From Lachnoclostridium sp. UBA1781 (lineage in GTDB: Bacteria; Bacillota; Clostridia; Lachnospirales; Lachnospiraceae), in NCBI GenBank assembly GCA_002315495.1, contig DCGJ01000047.1:9820-16712 (forward strand): a DNA stretch of 6,893 bases, in the 5' to 3' direction. The position numbers were made by a program, and so were the translations under genes. Below the pieces are notes generated by a model. That model saw nothing but the letters and a program-made list of their open reading frames with translations, was not told the DNA's origin and searched no databases. Of the stretch, positions 1-4,855 are shown one piece after another (position 1 is the first letter of the stretch; every line of letters begins with the position of its first letter).

Positions 1-74
1 AACCGCTAATCGAGTAAAATAAAAGGGTAATTCGCACACGTGTTTTAAGTTCGGAAGCGGGAAGGAAGAAAGGA
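1..74 (+). other. Upstream leader of the radical SAM gene
   Basis: These 74 bases contain the ribosome binding site for the first gene (AAGGA, 62-66) and no open frame that I can support. TAAAAT at 15-20 resembles a -10 box, but its -35 would fall outside the window, so no promoter is called. The upstream neighbour of the radical SAM gene is not visible. Confidence 0.5.
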
Positions 75-944
75 ATGCATACGGTTCAGGCAAAGGGCAT
101 TTTGTCCGCTCAAAACGGAATGAATGTCTATCGCGGATGTACCCACGGGTGCATTTATTGTGATGCCCGAAGCGAGTGCTATCAGTTCACTCATGAATTT
201 ACGGATATTGAGGTGAAGGAAAATGCCCCCGAGCTTTTGGAAAAGGCTCTCCGCTCAAAGCGAAAACGCTGTATGATCGGAACCGGCGCCATGTGCGATC
301 CGTATATTCCGCTGGAAGATAAGTTACAGATTACGAGGCGGTGTCTGGAGTTAATTGACCGATATCACTTTGGTGCGACCGTGCACACGAAATCCTCGCG
401 TGTTCTTCGTGACCTGGAACTTTTTGAGTCCATCAATCATAAGGCAAAGGCGGTCGTTCAGATGACGCTGACGACCTATGATGACGAACTTTGCCGTTTG
501 ATTGAACCGGCAGTAAGTGTGACGAGTGAACGGTTTCAGACGCTTTGTACGTTACGAGATCATGGAATTCCGACAATTGTGTGGATGACGCCCATACTGC
601 CATTTATCAATGATACCGAGGAGAACCTTCGCGGGTTGTTGGATTACTGTGTAAGAGCCGGCGTAAAGGGGATTATTCTGTGGGACTTTGGAGTAACATT
701 AAGGGCTGGCGACCGAGAATACTTCTATGAGCAGTTGGATCAGCATTTTCCGGGGATGAAGGAGCGTTACCAAAGAGAGTTTGGGCTGGCTTATGAATGT
801 TCAAGTCCGAGCCGGAAGAAGTTATTTCAGATTTTTGTTGAAACCTGTAGGGAGCATAATATCATGTATACTCCGGAAGCCTGCTTTCAGTATCTTCATG
901 AGCTGCCGGAGAAGTATGAGCAGATTAGTTTGTTTGATTTATAG
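75..944 (+). CDS. SPL-family radical SAM protein (spore photoproduct lyase-like)
   Basis: The 289-residue product carries a radical SAM cluster motif near its N-terminus, CTHGCIYCD, with the CX3CX2C cysteines at C22, C26 and C29; these should hold a [4Fe-4S] cluster that cleaves S-adenosylmethionine. The following GAMCDPYIPLE stretch (about 71-81) and the MTLTTYDDELCRLIEP stretch in mid-protein resemble the SPL/Rv2578c branch, whose named member repairs spore photoproduct in DNA. The protein is shorter than B. subtilis SplB (about 340 residues) and lacks its N-terminal part, so it is a paralogue rather than a proven lyase; C74 lies near where SplB has its hydrogen-donor cysteine but does not align exactly, by my recall. 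The last residues contain QISLF (283-287), resembling a sliding-clamp binding motif. The ATG at 75 follows AAGGA (62-66) at 8 bases. The antiporter gene begins 11 bases after the stop, so the two are probably cotranscribed. The family is confident; the substrate is unknown. Confidence 0.88.
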   Translation: MHTVQAKGILSAQNGMNVYRGCTHGCIYCDARSECYQFTHEFTDIEVKENAPELLEKALRSKRKRCMIGTGAMCDPYIPLEDKLQITRRCLELIDRYHFGATVHTKSSRVLRDLELFESINHKAKAVVQMTLTTYDDELCRLIEPAVSVTSERFQTLCTLRDHGIPTIVWMTPILPFINDTEENLRGLLDYCVRAGVKGIILWDFGVTLRAGDREYFYEQLDQHFPGMKERYQREFGLAYECSSPSRKKLFQIFVETCREHNIMYTPEACFQYLHELPEKYEQISLFDL

Positions 945-955
945 ATGAGGAAAAT

Positions 956-2143
956 ATGTTATTATCGATTGCATTGGTACTTTTTGTGGGAATGTCATTG
1001 GGAGGAATCTGTAAAGCGTTAAAGCTTCCAAGCTTGATTGGGATGTTGGCTACCGGTATTGTGCTCGGACCGTACGTGATGAATTTGCTTTGTCCCGAAC
1101 TTTTAGCGATATCCACAGATCTTCGAAAGATTGCTTTGATTATTATTCTTACAAGAGCCGGTCTTGGAATGGATGTTTCCGGACTTAAGAAACTTGGACG
1201 TCCTGCGCTATTTATGTGCTTTTTGCCGGCATCCGTGGAACTGCTTGGAATGATTCTTTTAGGGCCGATCTTTTTCGGAATAACACATCTGGAGGCGGCC
1301 ATTCTGGGCGCAGTTTTGGCGGCGGTTTCTCCGGCGGTTGTCGTTCCGCGAATGGTGAAACTGACCGAGGAAGGCTATGGGACTGAAAAGGGAATCCCTC
1401 AACTGATTCTTGCGGGAGCATCGGTGGATGATGTATTTGTCATTATTCTGTTCACCACGTTTACCGGAATTGCTCAGGGGGAACAGGTTTCGGCCATGAG
1501 CTTTGTTAACCTTCCGGTTTCCATCGTACTTGGAGCGGGAATCGGTTATCTGCTTGGTTTTCTGGGGGCAGTTTTATTTCGTAGGTTCCATATGAGAGAC
1601 ACAGTGAAGGTGATACTTATGCTTTCGGTCTCTTTGTTTCTGGTTGTTTGCGAGGATGCACTTCAGACACCGATTACCTTCGCTTCTCTGATTGCAATTA
1701 TGTTTATGGGAATCGGGCTGCAGCATTACCGGGAAGAAGTGGCAAAACGGCTCTCTGCAAAGTATAATAAACTTTGGATTCCGGCCGAAATCTTTCTTTT
1801 TGTATTGGTGGGCGCTACGGTAAATGTATCCTATCTTGGTAAGGTTGGCCTAAGGGCCGTTCTCGTCGTTCTTTTGGTCCTTTTGTTCCGTATGGCAGGT
1901 GTGTTTCTCTGCGTCATTGGAACGAAGTTAAATGCGAAGGAGAGGGCATTTGCCATGATGGCTTACACTCCGAAAGCGACTGTACAGGCCGCCATTGGAG
2001 GAATCCCGTTAGCCATGGGACTTCCTTGCGGAGAATTGGTGCTGACGGTTGCGGTGTTGGCAATTGTGCTTACGGCTCCGCTTGGAGCATTTGCCATTGA
2101 TGTTAGCTATCGAAGGCTCCTAAAAAAGGAAGAACGGGCTTAA
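956..2143 (+). CDS. Cation:proton antiporter (monovalent cation/H+ exchanger family)
   Basis: This 395-residue, highly hydrophobic protein has about 11-13 predicted membrane segments spread over its whole length. It probably exchanges Na+ or K+ for protons across the cytoplasmic membrane, supporting pH and salt homeostasis. Diagnostic features are the N-terminal LPSLIGMLATGIVLGP stretch (24-39), SPAVVVPRM (125-133), the paired acidic residues ASVDDVF with D158-D159 in a membrane segment, and PKATVQAAIGGIP (339-351) with K340. In the CPA superfamily, an Asp-Asp pair at this site is associated with electrogenic exchange and an Asn-Asp pair with electroneutral exchange. The length is normal for a core transporter, and no C-terminal TrkA-type regulatory domain follows. 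The ATG at 956 is preceded by GAGG (947-950) at 5 bases. The ion specificity cannot be read from the sequence. Confidence 0.9.
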   Translation: MLLSIALVLFVGMSLGGICKALKLPSLIGMLATGIVLGPYVMNLLCPELLAISTDLRKIALIIILTRAGLGMDVSGLKKLGRPALFMCFLPASVELLGMILLGPIFFGITHLEAAILGAVLAAVSPAVVVPRMVKLTEEGYGTEKGIPQLILAGASVDDVFVIILFTTFTGIAQGEQVSAMSFVNLPVSIVLGAGIGYLLGFLGAVLFRRFHMRDTVKVILMLSVSLFLVVCEDALQTPITFASLIAIMFMGIGLQHYREEVAKRLSAKYNKLWIPAEIFLFVLVGATVNVSYLGKVGLRAVLVVLLVLLFRMAGVFLCVIGTKLNAKERAFAMMAYTPKATVQAAIGGIPLAMGLPCGELVLTVAVLAIVLTAPLGAFAIDVSYRRLLKKEERA

Positions 2144-2193
2144 CAATAGACGAATCGTTCCCAAAAGAGACCATGAGAAACGTCGTGTTTTGG

Positions 2194-2222
2194 TTGATGA
2201 AAAGGGCGTTTTGTGATATACT
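2194..2222 (+). promoter_or_regulatory. Sigma-A type promoter with extended -10 for the P-loop gene
   Basis: TTGATG (2194-2199, four of six matches to TTGACA) is separated by exactly 17 bases from TATACT (2217-2222, five of six matches to TATAAT). A TG dinucleotide at 2214-2215, one base before the -10, makes it an extended -10. Transcription would start near 2229, leaving a leader of about 27 bases that contains GGAG (2246-2249), 7 bases before the GTG at 2257. It sits in the only sizeable gap between genes, consistent with a new transcription unit after the antiporter. Confidence 0.75.
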
Positions 2223-2256
2223 GTTTTGAAAGAATTGGGATGAATGGAGTGCTAAA

Positions 2257-3045
2257 GTGAAGAAATTATGGATTGTGGAAGGATTGCCTTCTTCCGGGAA
2301 AAGCACAACCGCGAAGTATGTGGCCGAGCAGTTGGGCGCAACCTTTGTTGACGAAGGAACCGGAAATCATCCTGCGGACTATGAGTTTCACTCCTTTTTT
2401 ACGAGAGAGGAGTATGAAGCGCTACCGGAACGCATTCGCGCGGTAAAGGGAGCCTCTGAGGAGATTCCGCAAGGATATATGATTGATATGGGACGCTTTT
2501 GGGAGATTCCCGGAGCGATGGAGCAGCTGATTTCCCATAAGGTTTATGATTTTCTGAGCTGGGACGTGGAAAAGCCGCTGATGCTTGGAAAGTGGGAAGC
2601 ATTTGCAAAGGAATACGTAGAAGATGCAACCAACTACGTCTTTAACTGTGTATTCCTACAGAATCCGATGTGCGAAACGATGATGCGCTTTGGAATGACC
2701 ATGGAAGCATCGGAGGCCTATATCCGTGAAATTTTAGAGCGATTACAGGGAATTGAGGTCGAGATCATCTATCTCTCCACTACGGACATTCGAGAATCGT
2801 TAGAGCAAGTTTTGGAAGAGCGCGGAGACGAATGGCTGGACGGCGTGATTGAGTATCACTGCGAAGGCGAATACGGAAACCAGAACGGGTTAACGGGCTT
2901 TGAAGGTTATATAGAAGCTCTGGAGGAGAGGCAGAGACGGGAACTCGAGATTTTAGAGCGTTTACCGGTTGGAAAACTGGTACTTACCAATCCTTCGAAG
3001 GACTGGGAAAGTGCTTATGCGGAGATTAAAAAATACATGGAATAA
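2257..3045 (+). CDS. P-loop NTPase, putative small-molecule kinase of unknown substrate
   Basis: The 262-residue soluble protein opens with a beta strand and a clear Walker A motif, GLPSSGKST (9-17), with K15 and S16 as the expected phosphate and magnesium ligands. A second hydrophobic strand, YVFNCVFLQNP (127-137), and a late strand, KLVLTNP (240-246), fit a kinase-type P-loop fold. An acidic, charged helical region lies at about 215-237. I do not recognise a specific family; nucleoside, nucleotide or antibiotic kinases and zeta-toxin-like folds share this architecture, but no diagnostic substrate motif is visible. The start is GTG at 2257: GGAG lies 7 bases upstream, the Walker A is at the normal N-terminal position, and the next in-frame ATG would delete the P-loop. 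It has its own promoter and stops 35 bases before the LOG-like gene, with a palindrome between them. Confidence 0.8.
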   Translation: MKKLWIVEGLPSSGKSTTAKYVAEQLGATFVDEGTGNHPADYEFHSFFTREEYEALPERIRAVKGASEEIPQGYMIDMGRFWEIPGAMEQLISHKVYDFLSWDVEKPLMLGKWEAFAKEYVEDATNYVFNCVFLQNPMCETMMRFGMTMEASEAYIREILERLQGIEVEIIYLSTTDIRESLEQVLEERGDEWLDGVIEYHCEGEYGNQNGLTGFEGYIEALEERQRRELEILERLPVGKLVLTNPSKDWESAYAEIKKYME

Positions 3046-3050
3046 TGAGC

Positions 3051-3068
3051 GTTCTACTATAGTAGAAC
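3051..3068. promoter_or_regulatory. Perfect 18-bp palindrome, candidate operator upstream of the LOG-like gene
   Basis: GTTCTACTATAGTAGAAC is a perfect inverted repeat of two 9-base arms with no spacer. It lies between the stop of the P-loop gene and the AGGAG ribosome binding site (3071-3075) of the LOG-like gene. With no loop and no following T-tract it does not look like an intrinsic terminator. Its symmetry suits binding by a dimeric regulator. The centre contains TATAGT (3058-3063), one mismatch from a -10 box, but no good -35 lies 17 bases upstream (ACATGG at 3035-3040), so a promoter here is only a weak possibility. It does not match the B. subtilis LexA box, where the GAAC and GTTC arms are in the opposite order. 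The regulator is not identified. Confidence 0.5.
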
Positions 3069-3080
3069 ATAGGAGTTTGT

Positions 3081-3626
3081 ATGAATATAGTTGTTTATTG
3101 CGGTGCCAATCAGGGACTCGATTTCGCATTTACGGAAAGTACAAGAGAACTTGGGGCGGCTATCGGAGACAATGGACACTCACTCGTGTTCGGGGCCAGT
3201 GATTGTGGTCTGATGGGAGAAATCAGTCGCGCGGTTATGGAGCATGGTGGGGAGACCATCGGTGTTGTTCCGACCGGTATTCAGTTTATTGCAGACCTAT
3301 GCAATCCGAATCTGACGAGACGAATCGATACCGATAGTCTTGCGGAGCGAAAGACCATGATGATTGAAATGGGTGAGGCTTACGTGGCACTTCCGGGTGG
3401 ACTTGGTACTTTGGATGAGGTGACCGAGATTATGGAACTTTGTAAAATCGGTGAGCAGAAGCCGGTTGTGCTTATGAATATCAAAGGGTATTACGATGAT
3501 TTGAAGCGGATGCTTGATACCATGATAAAACAGGATTTTGTCGGTAAGGACGAGTTGCCGTTTGTCTGCTTTGCGAACGATGCAAAAGAAGCAATTGACT
3601 TTATCGAGCAGTGGTATGAGAACTAG
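3081..3626 (+). CDS. LOG/TIGR00730 family Rossmann-fold protein (nucleotide 5'-monophosphate phosphoribohydrolase-like)
   Basis: This 181-residue cytoplasmic protein has the hallmark PGGLGTLDE motif (105-113), matching the family consensus PGGxGTxxE, preceded by the conserved ERK (89-91) that helps bind the phosphoribosyl group. The N-terminal strand MNIVVYCGAN and the FGASDCGLMG segment (37-46) form the nucleotide-binding Rossmann region; the usual GGG of that segment reads GAS here, a modest variation. Members split the N-glycosidic bond of nucleoside monophosphates, releasing base and ribose 5-phosphate. They are often mislabelled lysine decarboxylases, and in plants they activate cytokinins; the bacterial substrate here is undetermined. 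The length is normal. The ATG at 3081 follows AGGAG (3071-3075) at 5 bases, just downstream of the 18-base palindrome. Nearby kinase-like genes suggest nucleotide metabolism, which is inference. Confidence 0.9.
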   Translation: MNIVVYCGANQGLDFAFTESTRELGAAIGDNGHSLVFGASDCGLMGEISRAVMEHGGETIGVVPTGIQFIADLCNPNLTRRIDTDSLAERKTMMIEMGEAYVALPGGLGTLDEVTEIMELCKIGEQKPVVLMNIKGYYDDLKRMLDTMIKQDFVGKDELPFVCFANDAKEAIDFIEQWYEN

Positions 3627-3701
3627 TTTGGGACGGGGATGAACACGACTGTAAATGGGCAGTCGGATTTTCAGGAAATTTTAGTAGTGAGGAGCAAAAG
3701 A

Positions 3702-4157
3702 ATGAAACGTGTAGCAGAGATTATTCACATTGTGGAAGGGGAAAGAGAAGCATTTTTAGAAGGCTGTCTCCATCCGGATAACGAAACCCAGAAGGTGCTT
3801 TGGACGTGTGGTGTGCGGAAGCAGCAGTATTTTAGTTTGGGTGAGTTATTGTTTATGACCTTTGAATATAAGGGTGAGGATTTTTCGGAGGATATGAAGA
3901 AAATGGCTGCCTACCTCGATTCGAAGGGACTGCTTGTTCAGAAGCGTCGTAAGGATGTTCCGAAGGAGCTTCGCGAGACTACCAACTGGTGGGCACCGGT
4001 AAAGAAACTGGGAGCGTGTCTTGAAACCGAGCCGGAAGGACTACGCAATACTTCAACGGTAGATTTCTTCTGCTATGAGGGACATATGCTAAGTGGCTCT
4101 GTGCATAACGATATTGCCTACGATGAGGATGATTGGTCCGAAAGTATGCATATGTAA
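3702..4157 (+). CDS. L-rhamnose mutarotase-like small protein with C-terminal extension
   Basis: From ATG 3702 the product is 151 residues. Residues 1-110 resemble the dimeric alpha/beta-barrel L-rhamnose mutarotase (RhaM) family in length and pattern: an MKRVAEIIHIV first strand, a charged helix, KVLWTCGVRKQQYFSL, an LLFMTFEY strand (49-56) and NWWAPVKKL (95-103). The RhaM family interconverts alpha and beta sugar anomers. By an alignment from memory the catalytic histidine of E. coli RhaM would fall near C22, with H24 close by, so activity is uncertain. A tail of about 40 residues (112-151), acidic at its end, follows the barrel and is not part of RhaM. The start at 3702 is preferred because TGAGGAG lies at 3688-3694, 7 bases upstream, and the family begins with this strand; an in-frame ATG at 3639 would add 21 unusual residues. 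No rhamnose genes are adjacent, so the physiological substrate is open. Confidence 0.6.
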   Translation: MKRVAEIIHIVEGEREAFLEGCLHPDNETQKVLWTCGVRKQQYFSLGELLFMTFEYKGEDFSEDMKKMAAYLDSKGLLVQKRRKDVPKELRETTNWWAPVKKLGACLETEPEGLRNTSTVDFFCYEGHMLSGSVHNDIAYDEDDWSESMHM

Positions 4158-4192
4158 GGAAAGCGTGCGTTTGTCGGAAGGAGGAAGATATT

Positions 4193-4801
4193 ATGAAGAA
4201 AATTATTACGATTAGCCGTGAATGTGGAAGTGGTGGAAGAACCATTGCAAAGAAGCTGGCAGAGCGTCTCGGTTTTCAGTATTACGATAAGGAACTGATT
4301 GACCGTGTGGCAAAGGAAAGCGGTCTGGCAAAGGAATACATTGAGGAACAGGGCGAGCGTATTACCGGCAGTCTGCTGTTCAATATTGCAAGTAATATGA
4401 CCTATGCCAGTCAGGTGTTTGGTAACAGTATGCTTCCGCTTCAGGACCAGCTTTATGTGGTGCAGTCTGACATCATTCGGGACATCGCTGAGAAGGGCAA
4501 CTGCGTTATCGTCGGTCGTTGCGCCGATGCGATTCTTCAGGATCGGACGGACACAATGAATGTGTTCATTATCGCCGATACGAAGGACAAGGTGATACGT
4601 GCTGCGGAAGAGAACTATTTTCCGAATGGCGATATCGAGAAGCAGTTAAAGAAACGGGATAAAGCCCGTGCAAATCACTACAAGTATTATACCGAGCAGG
4701 AGTGGGGCGTAGCGAAGAACTATGACCTGGTACTGAACAGCTCTGAGTTCGGAGTAGACGGTTGCGTGGATGTAATTGAAATGCTTGTCAAGAGATACTA
4801 A
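4193..4801 (+). CDS. Cytidylate kinase-like family protein
   Basis: This 202-residue protein begins with a strand and a glycine-rich phosphate-binding loop, ISRECGSGGRTIAKKLAERLG (7-27), followed by YYDKELIDRVAKESG (30-44); both are typical of the cytidylate kinase-like family (PF13189 by recall). Further conserved pieces are VIVGRCAD (105-112) and the arginine-rich lid segment RDKARANHYKYYTEQEWG (155-172). The loop is GSGGRT rather than the canonical GxxGxGKS/T, so it lacks the usual Walker lysine, as is common in this family. It probably phosphorylates a nucleotide or related small molecule, but these proteins are distinct from housekeeping Cmk and the substrate is unproven. The start at 4193 has a strong AAGGAGG (4178-4184) 8 bases upstream; an in-frame ATG at 4133 would overlap the preceding gene and add 20 residues unrelated to the family. 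A terminator-like hairpin follows 10 bases after the stop. Confidence 0.87.
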   Translation: MKKIITISRECGSGGRTIAKKLAERLGFQYYDKELIDRVAKESGLAKEYIEEQGERITGSLLFNIASNMTYASQVFGNSMLPLQDQLYVVQSDIIRDIAEKGNCVIVGRCADAILQDRTDTMNVFIIADTKDKVIRAAEENYFPNGDIEKQLKKRDKARANHYKYYTEQEWGVAKNYDLVLNSSEFGVDGCVDVIEMLVKRY

Positions 4802-4811
4802 GAAAGAAAAC

Positions 4812-4843
4812 AGGAAGCCTGCTCGGTTGAGCGGGCTTTCTTT
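4812..4843 (+). terminator. Intrinsic terminator-like hairpin after the cytidylate kinase-like gene
   Basis: A stem of about 13 pairs joins 4812-4824 to 4829-4841 around a GGTT loop (4825-4828). The G+C-rich core AGCCTGCTC/GAGCGGGCT has a single T-G wobble (4820 with 4833). The T-rich tail TTTCTTT (4837-4843) is interrupted by C, so termination may be incomplete. It ends one base before the ribosome binding site region of the MMPL gene, leaving no room for a promoter between them. Confidence 0.7.
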
Positions 4844-4855
4844 GAAGGAGCGAAA

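Noticed and set aside
36..43. Eight-base palindrome ACACGTGT upstream of the radical SAM gene
   Set aside because: It is too short to stand out from chance and has no second copy in the window to suggest an operator.
75..944. Naming the radical SAM gene splB
   Set aside because: The protein is clearly shorter than SplB and the hydrogen-donor cysteine does not align exactly, so only the family level is supported.
925..1421. Minus-strand open frames opposite the antiporter
   Set aside because: They mirror the antiporter coding sequence and show no ribosome binding site, domain or independent support.
2132..2160. Weak inverted repeat GAACG (2132-2136) / CGTTC (2156-2160) at the end of the antiporter gene, considered as a terminator
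   Set aside because: The stem is only five pairs with a 19-base loop and no T-tract.
3639..3701. In-frame upstream ATG at 3639 that would extend the mutarotase-like protein by 21 residues
   Set aside because: The purines before it (GGGACGGGG) lie too close to the ATG for good spacing, whereas ATG 3702 has TGAGGAG at 7 bases and matches the expected first strand of the family.
4133..4192. In-frame ATG at 4133 that would extend the cytidylate-kinase-like protein by 20 residues
   Set aside because: It overlaps the end of the preceding gene, has no good ribosome binding site and adds residues not seen before the phosphate loop; ATG 4193 has a strong AAGGAGG.
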